DNA of 64,000 bases, from NCBI RefSeq assembly GCF_000746085.1, contig NZ_KN050804.1, forward strand, positions 62,001-126,000. The letters run 5' to 3'. The position numbers were made by a program, and so were the translations under genes. The notes below the pieces were generated by a model. The model saw only the letters and a list, made by a program, of their open reading frames with translations, was not told the DNA's origin and did no database searches. Below, in pieces: positions 45,979 through 54,590 of this stretch (positions within the stretch are counted from its first letter, which is position 1; each line of letters starts with the position of its first letter). The stretch comes from Methylocapsa aurea (lineage in GTDB: Bacteria; Pseudomonadota; Alphaproteobacteria; Rhizobiales; Beijerinckiaceae).

Positions 45979-48708
45979 TCAGGCGACCGCGAGCTGGCGC
46001 AAGACATAAGGCAAAATGCCGCCATTGTTGAAATAATCGAGTTCGTCGAGCGTCGCGATGCGGCAGAGCAGCGGGACCTTTTTCACCTTGCCGTCGGCGT
46101 AGCGGATCTCCGCCTCCATCTTCTGACGCGGCTGCAAAGTGCTGCCGAGGCCATGAATGGTCACCTCTTCATTGCCCTTGAGCTTCAGCTTTTCCCAGCT
46201 CGCGCCGGCCTCGAAGGTGAGCGGCAGGACGCCCATGCCGACGAGATTCGACCGGTGAATGCGCTCGAAGGATTCGGCGATCACCGCGCGCACGCCCAAG
46301 AGCCGAGTTCCTTTCGCCGCCCAGTCGCGTGAGGATCCGTTGCCATATTCGGCGCCAGCGAACACGACGAGCGGCACGGATTCGGCCTGATATTTCATCG
46401 CCGCGTCGAAAATGGACATTTCCTCGCCGTCCGGCCAATGCCTGGTGAACCCGCCTTCGGGCACGGCCCCGTCATCCTTCCTCAGGATAAAATTCTTGAT
46501 CCTGATATTGGCGAAAGTCCCGCGCATCATGATTTCATGATTGCCGCGGCGGGTGCCATATTGGTTGAAATTCGCCTGCGAAACCTGGCGTTCGAGGAGA
46601 TAATTTCCGGCCGGAGAAGCCGCCTTGATCGAGCCTGCGGGCGAGATATGGTCGGTCGTGATCTTATCGCCGAAAAGCGCCAAAATGCGCGCATTCTCGA
46701 TTTCCTTGACCGGCTCCGGCTCCAATGTCAGCCCCTCGAAATAGGGCGGATTTTGCACATAGGTCGAGCCAATGTCCCAATTATAGGTTTCGCCCACCGG
46801 CGCCTTCACCTTGCGCCAATTCACATCGCCGTTGAATACATCGGCATAGCGCGCCTTGAAGACTTTCTTGGTCACGAATTCGTCGATGTAGGCGGCAATC
46901 TCTTCGTCGTCCGGCCAGATGTCCCTCAGGTAGACGGGATTGCCTTTTTTATCATGCGCAAGAGGCTCGGCGTCGAGATCCTTGGCGACCGTCCCGGCGA
47001 GCGCATGGGCGACGACGAGCGGCGGCGAGGCGAGGTAATTCGCCTGGACATCGGGGCTGATGCGGCCCTCGAAATTGCGATTGCCCGAGAGAACGGCGGC
47101 GGCGACAATGCCATTGTCGTTGATCGACTTGGAAATTTCCGGCTCCAGCGGACCAGAGTTGCCGATGCAGGTCGTGCAGCCGAAGCCAACGAGATTGAAG
47201 CCGAGCTTGTCGAGCGATTTCTGCAACCCTGACGCAGAGAGATATTCGGCGACGACCTGGCTTCCTGGCGCAAGCGAGGTCTTGACCCAGGGCTTCACGC
47301 CGATTCCCTTTTCGACCGCGTTTCGGGCAAGGAGGCCGGCGCCGATCAGCACGCTCGGGTTCGAGGTATTGGTGCAGGAGGTGATCGCCGCGATCACCAC
47401 GTCGCCATGGCCGAGATCGAAATTCTTGCCCTCGACCTTATAGCGCTTGTCGGCCTCTCCGCCCTTATTGTACTCGCTCGCGAGCGCGGTCTTGAAGCTG
47501 GCCCCGACCGATTCCAGCGCGATGCGCCCTTCCGGACGCTTCGGGCCGGCCATCGACGGAGCGACCGAAGCAAGATCGAGTTCGAGCGTCTCGGTGAAGA
47601 CCGGATCCTTTGTCGCCCTGGTCCGAAACAGGCCTTGCGCCTTGGCGTAGGCCTCGACGAGAGCGACCCGCGCCGGCATGCGCGCGGATGTCGCAAGATA
47701 GGCGAGGGTCTCGGAATCGACCGGGAAGAAGCCGCAGGTCGCGCCATATTCGGGCGCCATATTGGCGATGGTCGCGCGATCGGCAAGCGAAAGATTGTTG
47801 AGTCCCGGCCCGAAAAATTCGACGAATTTGCCGACGACGCCCTTCTTGCGCAAGAGCTGCGTCACCGTGAGAACGAGATCGGTCGCGGTGACTCCGGCGG
47901 CGAGCGCGCCGGTGAACTTGAACCCGATCACCTCCGGCAGGAGCATCGAGAGCGGCTGGCCAAGCATGCAGGCCTCCGCCTCAATGCCGCCAACGCCCCA
48001 GCCCAGCACCGAGAGTCCATTGACCATGGTCGTATGCGAATCGGTGCCGACCAGCGAATCTGGATAGGCGACTTCGACCGTCTCCGCCTTGCCGCGAGCG
48101 GGAGTGAATTTCTCCTTCCGCGTCCAGACCGTCTGGGCGAGATATTCCAGATTGACCTGGTGGCAAATGCCGGTGCCTGGCGGCACGACGCGGAAATTGT
48201 CGAACGATCCCTGGCCCCATTTCAAGAAGCGATAGCGCTCGCCATTGCGGCCATATTCAAGATCGACGTTGGTCTTGAAGGCTTTGTTGGTGCCATAGGC
48301 GTCGACGATCACGGAATGATCGATGACGAGATCGACCGGCACGAGCGGGTTGATCTTTTGCGGATCGCCGCCAAGGCTGGTCATCGCATCGCGCATCGCC
48401 GCCAAATCGACCACGGCGGGCACGCCGGTGAAATCCTGCATCAAAACCCGGGCCGGGCGGAACGCGATCTCACGTTCGGCCTTTCCTTTATTGGTCAGCC
48501 ATGCGGCGACCGCCCCGATATCTTCCTTGGTGACCGAGCGGCCGTCCTCGAAGCGAAGCAGATTCTCGAGCAGCACCTTCATCGAAAACGGCAGTTGCGA
48601 GATGCCCGCAAGGCCGTTCTTTTCTGCGCTCTTCAGCGAAAAATAATGATAGGTCTTGCGGCCCACGGTGAGCTTCTTGCGGCATTTGAAACTATCAAGC
48701 GCGGCCAT
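45979..48708 (-). CDS. acnA: Aconitate hydratase A
   Basis: AcnA isomerises citrate to isocitrate in the TCA cycle. The protein has 909 residues, of the IRP1/AcnA type with a C-terminal swivel domain. It shows DFTGVPAVVDLAAMRDAM, SLVGTDSHTTMVNGLSVLGW, the 4Fe-4S cysteines in TSCTNTSNPSVLIGAG and GCTTCIGNSGPLEPEI, and the active-site FAGAEYGNGSSRDWAAKG. It is a core gene, divergent from ccmA across 134 bases. That arrangement (acnA next to ccm) is common in alphaproteobacteria. Confidence 0.97.
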   Translation of the reverse strand: MAALDSFKCRKKLTVGRKTYHYFSLKSAEKNGLAGISQLPFSMKVLLENLLRFEDGRSVTKEDIGAVAAWLTNKGKAEREIAFRPARVLMQDFTGVPAVVDLAAMRDAMTSLGGDPQKINPLVPVDLVIDHSVIVDAYGTNKAFKTNVDLEYGRNGERYRFLKWGQGSFDNFRVVPPGTGICHQVNLEYLAQTVWTRKEKFTPARGKAETVEVAYPDSLVGTDSHTTMVNGLSVLGWGVGGIEAEACMLGQPLSMLLPEVIGFKFTGALAAGVTATDLVLTVTQLLRKKGVVGKFVEFFGPGLNNLSLADRATIANMAPEYGATCGFFPVDSETLAYLATSARMPARVALVEAYAKAQGLFRTRATKDPVFTETLELDLASVAPSMAGPKRPEGRIALESVGASFKTALASEYNKGGEADKRYKVEGKNFDLGHGDVVIAAITSCTNTSNPSVLIGAGLLARNAVEKGIGVKPWVKTSLAPGSQVVAEYLSASGLQKSLDKLGFNLVGFGCTTCIGNSGPLEPEISKSINDNGIVAAAVLSGNRNFEGRISPDVQANYLASPPLVVAHALAGTVAKDLDAEPLAHDKKGNPVYLRDIWPDDEEIAAYIDEFVTKKVFKARYADVFNGDVNWRKVKAPVGETYNWDIGSTYVQNPPYFEGLTLEPEPVKEIENARILALFGDKITTDHISPAGSIKAASPAGNYLLERQVSQANFNQYGTRRGNHEIMMRGTFANIRIKNFILRKDDGAVPEGGFTRHWPDGEEMSIFDAAMKYQAESVPLVVFAGAEYGNGSSRDWAAKGTRLLGVRAVIAESFERIHRSNLVGMGVLPLTFEAGASWEKLKLKGNEEVTIHGLGSTLQPRQKMEAEIRYADGKVKKVPLLCRIATLDELDYFNNGGILPYVLRQLAVA

Positions 48709-48842
48709 CGCGGCTGTCCCCGGAAAAGGTCGGAAAATGAAAAGATGTTCGGCTTATAAATAATTTCTACGCCGAGAGCTACACGGATGATAGACAAAGT
48801 CTTCACTCATTCATTGACCCGCCCCAGCCCTGGTTATCGCTC

Positions 48843-49445
48843 ATGCGCCTTAGCGCCTCGCGCCTCTCTGTCGAACGCGGCGGCCGGATCGTCTTCGCCG
48901 ATCTTTCCTTCGCCATCGAGTCAGGCGAGAGCCTGGTCGTCACTGGGCGCAACGGCGCTGGAAAATCGACCTTGCTGCGCGCGCTGGCGGGGCTTCTTCC
49001 GCTCGCCGCAGGCGAGATATCCTGCGCGCCGGCGGGCGAGGAGACGGTCCCCGAAATGGCCCATTACCTCGGCCATGCCGACGCGCTGAAAGGCGCTCTC
49101 ACCGTCACTGAGAATTTGGATTTTTTCGCCGCCATCCTTGGCTCCGGACGCGGCGGACTCCCGGCGCAGGAGGCCCTTGCTGCGTTCGGCCTCGCTCATG
49201 TGGCGGCGCTTCCGGCAGCCTATCTCTCGGCCGGCCAGAAGCGTCGGGCGGCGCTCGCCAAGCTCCTCGTCGCGAGCCGGCCGGTCTGGCTTCTCGACGA
49301 ACCTTCCACCGCGCTCGACGCTGATTCGCAGATCGTCATGGCAAAGATCATGGCGGCGCATCTGGCCGGCGGCGGAATGATCGTCGCCGCGACCCATATC
49401 CGGCTCGATCTTGCCGGGCGCGAACTGCGGCTGGGACGAGCATGA
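48843..49445 (+). CDS. ccmA: Heme exporter ATP-binding protein CcmA
   Basis: This 200-residue ABC ATPase shows Walker A GRNGAGKSTLLRALAGLL, signature LSAGQKRRAALAKLLVASRP and Walker B VWLLDEPSTALD. With CcmB and CcmC it forms the complex that releases holo-CcmE during cytochrome c maturation. It overlaps ccmB by four bases (ATGA). There is no strong ribosome site at ATG 48843. Confidence 0.94.
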   Translation: MRLSASRLSVERGGRIVFADLSFAIESGESLVVTGRNGAGKSTLLRALAGLLPLAAGEISCAPAGEETVPEMAHYLGHADALKGALTVTENLDFFAAILGSGRGGLPAQEALAAFGLAHVAALPAAYLSAGQKRRAALAKLLVASRPVWLLDEPSTALDADSQIVMAKIMAAHLAGGGMIVAATHIRLDLAGRELRLGRA

Positions 49446-50149
49446 AACAGACGACGCACGCGAAAAGCAAGTCCGCCGGCGCCTCTCCGCTCCATGCGCT
49501 CTTTACCCGCGAATTGCGGATCGGCCACCGGATCGGCGGCGGCGCCAGTCTCGGCGTGGTTTTCTTCCTGATCCTCGTCACGCTGACGCCTTTCGCGGTC
49601 GGCCCCGACCTCGCCCTTCTCGCCCGGATCGCTCCGGCGATGCTTTGGATCTCCGGCCTTCTTGCGACCCTGCTCGGACTCGACCGCCTGTTCCAGGCCG
49701 ATCACGAGGATGGTTCGCTCGACCTTCTCTTGACGAGCGCGGCGCCGCTGGAATTGATCGTCCTGACCAAATGCGCCGCGCATTGGATCTTGACCGGCCT
49801 GCCGCTGGTGATCGCCGCGCCCTTCTTCGGCCTCATGCTGGCGCTGCCCGCGAATCAGCTCTGGAGCGTGACCCTTTCGCTGCTCGCCGGCACGCCCGCC
49901 TTGACCTTGATCGGGGCGATCGGCGCAGCGCTGACCGTCAGCTTGCGGCGCGGCGGACTCTTGCTGGCGATTTTGATTCTGCCGCTCTGCGTGCCGGTCC
50001 TGATCTTCGGCGTCGCGGCGGCGGGGGCGGCGCCCGGCGCGATGATTCCTTTCGCGACGCCGTTCCTGATTCTTTGCGCCCTGACTTTGATGGCTCTCGC
50101 CGGCGCTCCGATCGCCGCAGCAGCGGCGCTGCGGCACATGAGCGAATGA
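49442..50149 (+). CDS. ccmB: Heme exporter membrane protein CcmB
   Basis: This 235-residue protein has six hydrophobic segments after an N-terminal cytoplasmic LHALFTRELRIGHRIGGGAS. The family's LDRLFQADHEDGSLDLLLTS motif is present. It is the membrane partner of CcmA in system I cytochrome c maturation. It is translationally coupled to ccmA. The ccm set is then interrupted by two unrelated genes before ccmC. Confidence 0.93.
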   Translation: MKQTTHAKSKSAGASPLHALFTRELRIGHRIGGGASLGVVFFLILVTLTPFAVGPDLALLARIAPAMLWISGLLATLLGLDRLFQADHEDGSLDLLLTSAAPLELIVLTKCAAHWILTGLPLVIAAPFFGLMLALPANQLWSVTLSLLAGTPALTLIGAIGAALTVSLRRGGLLLAILILPLCVPVLIFGVAAAGAAPGAMIPFATPFLILCALTLMALAGAPIAAAAALRHMSE

Positions 50150-50348
50150 CGACGTCCAACGCATTTTAGCGACCAGTCACATCAGCCCTTAAGTCCGCAA
50201 TTCTATAGCCTCTCAAGCGCCGTCAATTGGTCGGGACGCATTGGCGGGCGTCACCTGCAACGCACAAGCGGCGCAATTTACAAATATTCTGAATACATTT
50301 ATCAATTGATACAGGTCATCGGCGAAGCTACGGGCTATCGAGGCGTTC

Positions 50349-51149
50349 ATGAGACAGTTTTGGGTTCCCCTATTCGCGACTGCGTTGAGCCTCATCTCTG
50401 GCGTCGCGATCGCGGAGACCGCGCCAGCGCCCGCCGCCGCTGCGCCCGAGGCGGCCCATCCCGCCATCGAGCCGGCCGCTCTTACTCTCCTGAAGGCTGC
50501 GAGCGAAAAGCTCGCCGCGGCGAAAACCATCTCCTTCCACGCCCTTGGCGCCTTCGACGTGCCGGCCCGTAATGGGCAGCCATTGTTCTATTACACCCGC
50601 TCGGAAGTGCTGCTCGCCCGGCCGAACAAACTCCGCGTCATCGTTCCAGGGGATGGCCCCCCTTCCGAGTTCTATTTCGACGGCGAGGCGGTTGCCGTCT
50701 TGACCCCGAAGGAGGATCTGATCGCGCTCGCCAATGTTCCCGGCACGCTCGATGAGATGCTCGAAAAGATCTACAAGAAGGCAGGCATCTATTTTCCGTT
50801 TGTCGATATTCTTGTGTCCGATCCCTATAAGGCGTTGACCACGGGACTGACCAACGCTTTCGTGATCGGGAAGTCGTCGCTTGTCGGCGGCGTGACCACC
50901 GACGTCCTGTCGATTTCCGACAAGAACGTCCACCTGCAAATCTGGATCGGCGAGAAAGACAAGCTCCCGCGCCTCATCTGGGCGACCGCCGCCGACGGGA
51001 GCGAAAAGCCGCGCCATATGGTTGAGTTCTCAAATTGGAAGCTCAACGGCGATGCAGCCAAGGAGTCCTTCGCCCCGAAGAAGACCGCGAAGACAAAGCA
51101 AATTCCTTTTGGCCGCCCGGACGAGGCCAAGGCCGAGACGAAGCCCTGA
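50349..51149 (+). CDS. DUF2092-family secreted protein
   Basis: This 266-residue exported protein has a signal peptide ending VAIAET and a DUF2092 domain: LKAASEKLAAAKTISFHALG, YTRSEVLLARPNKLRVIVPG, FYFDGEAVAVLTPKEDLIAL. The fold resembles LolA/LppX-type lipoprotein carriers, which suggests binding of a lipid or lipoprotein in the periplasm; this is inference. It is located inside the ccm cluster, 199 bases after ccmB, and followed by the Gly/His-rich gene. Confidence 0.82.
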   Translation: MRQFWVPLFATALSLISGVAIAETAPAPAAAAPEAAHPAIEPAALTLLKAASEKLAAAKTISFHALGAFDVPARNGQPLFYYTRSEVLLARPNKLRVIVPGDGPPSEFYFDGEAVAVLTPKEDLIALANVPGTLDEMLEKIYKKAGIYFPFVDILVSDPYKALTTGLTNAFVIGKSSLVGGVTTDVLSISDKNVHLQIWIGEKDKLPRLIWATAADGSEKPRHMVEFSNWKLNGDAAKESFAPKKTAKTKQIPFGRPDEAKAETKP

Positions 51150-51218
51150 GCCCGCCGCATTCCATCGCAGGGCCTTTGGCCTCGGATTATTGTCATGTTC
51201 GACATTGAGGGTTTCAAC

Positions 51219-51842
51219 ATGAACCGCAACTTGCTCATGGGCGCCGCCATTTTGACCCTGGCGCTGGGCGCCGGCGCGCCCCAAACCGCCGACGCCTTCC
51301 GCGGCGGCGGTTTCGGCGGCGGCGGCGGCTTTCACGCCGGAGGGCTTGGCGGCGGAGATTTTCATGCCGGCGGATTTGGCGGCGGAGCCTTTCATGGTGA
51401 TGCTGGCGGCGCCTGGCACGCCGGCGGCGTGGACGGCGCCTATCACGCCGGCGGCGTCACGGCCGGGGGAACGGCTTGGCATGCCGGCGGCGTCGCTGGC
51501 GATGGCTGGCACGGAACCGCTGTCAATGATGGAAACGTCTATCACGGCGGAACATGGCACGGCGACGGCTGGCACGCCGGCGGCTATTATGGCGGCGGCT
51601 ACCACGGCCCAACCGTGGTCAACAGCTATTATGGCGGCGGCTGCTGGGGTTGCGGCGCCGCGGCTGCCGGCGTCGCGGCGGCGGCGACGGCCATCGCGAT
51701 CGGCAGCTTGGTCGCGACGGTTCCGGCGGGCTGCCCATACCAATATGCCGGAGGCGTCAATTATTACGTCTGCGGCGGAACCTGGTATCAACCCTACTAC
51801 GGCGCCAATGGGCTCTACTATCGCGTCGTCCCGCCCATGTAA
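51219..51842 (+). CDS. Glycine/histidine-rich secreted protein
   Basis: This 207-residue exported protein has a signal peptide (NLLMGAAILTLALGAGAPQT). About 130 residues follow of irregular repeats of the type H-A-G-G with aromatic residues (FHAGGLGGGDFHAGGFGGG, AWHAGGVAGDGWHG). A membrane-like or hydrophobic patch with CWGCGAAAAG comes next, and a Tyr-rich, two-cysteine C-terminus (CPYQYAGGVNYYVCGGTWYQ). The dense histidines suggest metal or heme binding at the cell surface or periplasm, but this is inference. It is codirectional with the DUF2092 gene, with which it probably forms a unit. Confidence 0.78.
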   Translation: MNRNLLMGAAILTLALGAGAPQTADAFRGGGFGGGGGFHAGGLGGGDFHAGGFGGGAFHGDAGGAWHAGGVDGAYHAGGVTAGGTAWHAGGVAGDGWHGTAVNDGNVYHGGTWHGDGWHAGGYYGGGYHGPTVVNSYYGGGCWGCGAAAAGVAAAATAIAIGSLVATVPAGCPYQYAGGVNYYVCGGTWYQPYYGANGLYYRVVPPM

Positions 51843-51990
51843 CTCAACGCTCTGCGCCCGCCCCCTTTGGGTCGAAGCAATTCCTTTTCGATTATATGCT
51901 CTTATCTGACTAGGATGGGACCAAAGCCGAGCAATGCGGTTCGGGCGGCGATCAAGCGTCGCATTTGCTTTTGGCCCTCCTCGGGGCTAG

Positions 51991-52773
51991 ATGAAACGCA
52001 TGCGCAATTACGCCAATCCGACCAATTTTCTGCAGCTCGCCGGAGCGCTCATTCCGCTTTTGGCGGCCCTCACCGGGGCGCTTCTGTGCCTCGGACTCTC
52101 TCTCGCCTGGTTCGTCGCGCCGCCTGACTATCAGCAGGGCGAGACGGTCAGGATCATGTATCTGCATGTGCCCGCCGCCTGGCTTTCCCTGTTCGCCTAT
52201 ATCGTCATGACCGCGGCGGCGCTGGGCACGCTGGTCTGGCGCCATCCGCTCGCCGACGCGGCGCAAAAGGCGGCGGCGCCCCTTGGCGCCGGTTTCACCT
52301 TTCTCTGCCTCGCGACCGGCTCGCTATGGGGCAAGCCAATGTGGGGCGCCTGGTGGGTCTGGGACGCCCGGCTGACTTCTGTCCTGGTTCTTTTCTTGAT
52401 CTATCTCGGCCTTATCGCGCTGTGGCGGACGATCGAGGACCCGGGCAAGGCGGCGCGCGCCGCGGCGATTTTCACCCTTGTCGGCGCGGTGAACATTCCA
52501 ATCATCAAATTTTCGGTCGACTGGTGGAACACGCTGCATCAGCCGGCCTCGGTTTTCCGGCTGGGCGGTCCGGCGATTTCCGGCTCGATGCTTTGGCCGC
52601 TCGTCGTGATGGCGAGCGCATTCACATTGCTCTTTCTGACGCTGCATCTCATGGCGATCCGCAACGAAATCCTCCGCCGCCGGCTGCGCCGCCTCTCGAT
52701 CCTCGCGGCCGACGCAGAGGAATCCGGCATAACGCGCGCCGGGTCGTCAATGGAAGCGGCCTATGAGCAATGA
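51991..52773 (+). CDS. ccmC: Heme transporter/handling protein CcmC
   Basis: This 260-residue membrane protein has six helices and the tryptophan-rich heme-binding signature WGKPMWGAWWVWDARLTSVL, flanked by the external histidines (MYLHVPAAW and WWNTLHQPASV). CcmC loads heme onto CcmE. An ATG three codons downstream (52000) is also possible. It overlaps ccmD by 11 bases. It is separated from ccmB by 1.8 kb of unrelated genes. Confidence 0.95.
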   Translation: MKRMRNYANPTNFLQLAGALIPLLAALTGALLCLGLSLAWFVAPPDYQQGETVRIMYLHVPAAWLSLFAYIVMTAAALGTLVWRHPLADAAQKAAAPLGAGFTFLCLATGSLWGKPMWGAWWVWDARLTSVLVLFLIYLGLIALWRTIEDPGKAARAAAIFTLVGAVNIPIIKFSVDWWNTLHQPASVFRLGGPAISGSMLWPLVVMASAFTLLFLTLHLMAIRNEILRRRLRRLSILAADAEESGITRAGSSMEAAYEQ

Positions 52774-52966
52774 TCCGCATTTCGGCTTCGTCATCGCCGC
52801 CTATGGATTGGGTTTTTTCATCCTGGGCGGAATGACTTTCACAATCCTCCGCGAATACCTGAGCCTGAAGCGGATGCTCTCGGAATTCGCCGCGCGCCCG
52901 TCGGCCGAGGGCTCGGAGGACAGTAAATTTCCGGGCAAAAGCTTGCCGAAAAATAGTTTCGAATGA
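52763..52966 (+). CDS. ccmD: Heme exporter accessory protein CcmD
   Basis: This is a 67-residue single-pass membrane protein (HFGFVIAAYGLGFFILGGMT) with a basic-acidic cytoplasmic tail, typical of CcmD, which helps release holo-CcmE from CcmABC. It overlaps both ccmC and ccmG, so all three are translationally coupled. Confidence 0.88.
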   Translation: MSNDPHFGFVIAAYGLGFFILGGMTFTILREYLSLKRMLSEFAARPSAEGSEDSKFPGKSLPKNSFE

Positions 52967-53592
52967 GCGCGATGCGCGACGATCCGAGCCCCGCGCAGCC
53001 GCGGCCCGAACCCAGCGCGCTTGCCCAAGCGCGCCAGCGTTCGCTGCTGATTTTCATTCCCTTGCTTGTCTTCGCCGCGCTTGTCGGGCTTTTTCTTGTC
53101 CGGCTTTTTTCCGGAGACGCCTCGCGCCTGCCATCGGCATTGATCGGCAAGCAAGTCCCCGCCTTCGCCTTGCCGGCGATTGAAGGGCTCGCCGATCGGC
53201 CGGGATTCTCCGACGCCGATCTGCGCCGGGGCAATGTGACCCTGGTTAATGTCTTTGCGTCCTGGTGCGTTCCTTGCCACCAGGAACATGCGTTCTTGAT
53301 GCGGCTCGCCAAGGACCCCGCGCTTCAGCGTCTTGGCGTGCGCCTCGCCGGTCTCGCCTATAAGGACGAACCGGGCAACATCCGCCAGTTTCTCGGCAAG
53401 GAAGGCGACCCTTATGCGATGGTCGGCGCCGACCGCAATGGGCGGGCCGCGATCGATTGGGGCGTCTATGGCGTCCCGGAAACCTTCATCGTCAAAGGCG
53501 ACGGCGTGATCGCCTATAAATTCGTCGGCCCGATCAGCGAGCAAAGCTACAAGCAAACGATTCTGCCCGAGATCGAAAAAGCGCTGCGCTGA
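52963..53592 (+). CDS. ccmG: Thiol:disulfide interchange protein CcmG/DsbE
   Basis: This 209-residue periplasmic thioredoxin has an N-terminal membrane anchor (LLIFIPLLVFAALVGLFLVR). The active site is WCVPC in VNVFASWCVPCHQEHAFLMR, and the cis-proline/loop is GVYGVPETFIVKGDG. It keeps apocytochrome CxxCH cysteines reduced for heme attachment. It is the last gene of the cluster; ccmE, ccmF and ccmH are not in the window. Confidence 0.94.
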   Translation: MSAMRDDPSPAQPRPEPSALAQARQRSLLIFIPLLVFAALVGLFLVRLFSGDASRLPSALIGKQVPAFALPAIEGLADRPGFSDADLRRGNVTLVNVFASWCVPCHQEHAFLMRLAKDPALQRLGVRLAGLAYKDEPGNIRQFLGKEGDPYAMVGADRNGRAAIDWGVYGVPETFIVKGDGVIAYKFVGPISEQSYKQTILPEIEKALR

Positions 53593-53737
53593 CCGCTCCC
53601 GCCTTGTGTTGATAACAGCAACACATTTGCGCATATTTTACAAATGAACGAGCCATCGACGACAGCCGAGGTCAACGCCAAGAACATGCCGGAATGGAAA
53701 AGATGACGTATTATCAATAATATGCTACGATTAATTT

Positions 53738-54484
53738 ATGCTTGAAGCCCTTATCGACAGCATCGAACAGAAGAAAGCGCAGCTTGGCCGCTTGCGCCCG
53801 CTGTCGGCGGCCGCCTTGGCGCAACTCCAGAAGCACTACGACGTTGAACTGACCTACACGTCGAACGCCATCGAGGGAAACACCCTGACGCTGCGCGAGA
53901 CAGCGGAAGTCATCGAGCATGGCATCACGGTTGGCGGCAAATCGCTTCGCGACCATCTCGAAGCCGTCGATCATTATGATGCGCTGCTGTGGATGCGCGA
54001 GCTAGCCGCACAAACGACGCCCATTGACGAAAGCACCGTGTGCGAGTTGCATCGGCGGATCGTCGCCCGCAGCCAGCCTGGCCTTGCGGGAGTTTACAGC
54101 CAAAATCCACGCCGGATCGCGGGTTCGCCCGTGATTTTTCCAAACCCTGCGAAGATTCCTCAACTCATGGAAGAATTCGGTGCATGGCTGCAAGCCGCAC
54201 CGTCTGACTCGACTTCTATATTCGAAGGCCATTTCCGCCTGACCGCCATTCATCCCTTCGGCGACGGCAACGGGCGCACGGCGCGGCTCTTGATGAATCT
54301 CATGTTGATCCGTGGCGGCTACCCACCTGTTGCGGTGCGTCCCGAAGATCGCAAAACCTACCTCGACGCTCTAGAGCGCGGCTCACTCGCCGAGGATTTG
54401 CGGCCATTCCAGACTTTTATGCATGAGCGACTGGACTCGACCTTGGGGGAGTACTTGAGCGCCTTGCAAGAGGCGCTTCCCTAG
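53738..54484 (+). CDS. Fic-family AMP-transferase, self-inhibited class
   Basis: This 248-residue enzyme has Fic motif HPFGDGNGRTAR (catalytic His172). An N-terminal inhibitory helix motif (Ser42-Asn-Ala-Ile-Glu46-Gly47-Asn) fits the class II [S/T]xxxE[G/N] consensus, in which Glu46 blocks the ATP site until relieved. It transfers AMP, or another nucleotide group, to a target hydroxyl; the target is unknown. It has no separate antitoxin, consistent with the in-built inhibitor. It is monocistronic, preceded by an AT-rich leader and followed by a palindromic repeat that supplies its TAG stop. Confidence 0.88.
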   Translation: MLEALIDSIEQKKAQLGRLRPLSAAALAQLQKHYDVELTYTSNAIEGNTLTLRETAEVIEHGITVGGKSLRDHLEAVDHYDALLWMRELAAQTTPIDESTVCELHRRIVARSQPGLAGVYSQNPRRIAGSPVIFPNPAKIPQLMEEFGAWLQAAPSDSTSIFEGHFRLTAIHPFGDGNGRTARLLMNLMLIRGGYPPVAVRPEDRKTYLDALERGSLAEDLRPFQTFMHERLDSTLGEYLSALQEALP

Positions 54485-54590
54485 AGCATTTTCGAGCGAA
54501 GTGGATGCCGGTTCGCGTTAAGAAAATGCGACAAAACAAAGACCTAGAGCTGCTTTCTGATTCCGCGGAAACTGAAAGCGCTCTAGGTCA
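54482..54590. repeat. Composite palindromic repeat, copy 6, interrupted by an IS
   Basis: It begins CTAGAGCATTTTCGAGCGAA. The first ~63 bases match, in reverse orientation, the repeat next to ftsA (63742-63803). It continues GACCTAGAGC and CTGAAAGCGCTCTAGG. The TAG at 54482-54484 is the fic stop. The IS left end begins at its terminal CTAG. Confidence 0.85.

Noticed and set aside
47407-48759. A 450-codon open frame opposite acnA
   Set aside because: Antisense shadow. The acnA strand carries all Fe-S ligands and active-site motifs.
51297-51640. GGCGGC-rich repetitive DNA
   Set aside because: The repetition is explained by His-Ala-Gly-Gly repeats of a secreted protein, not by a noncoding satellite.
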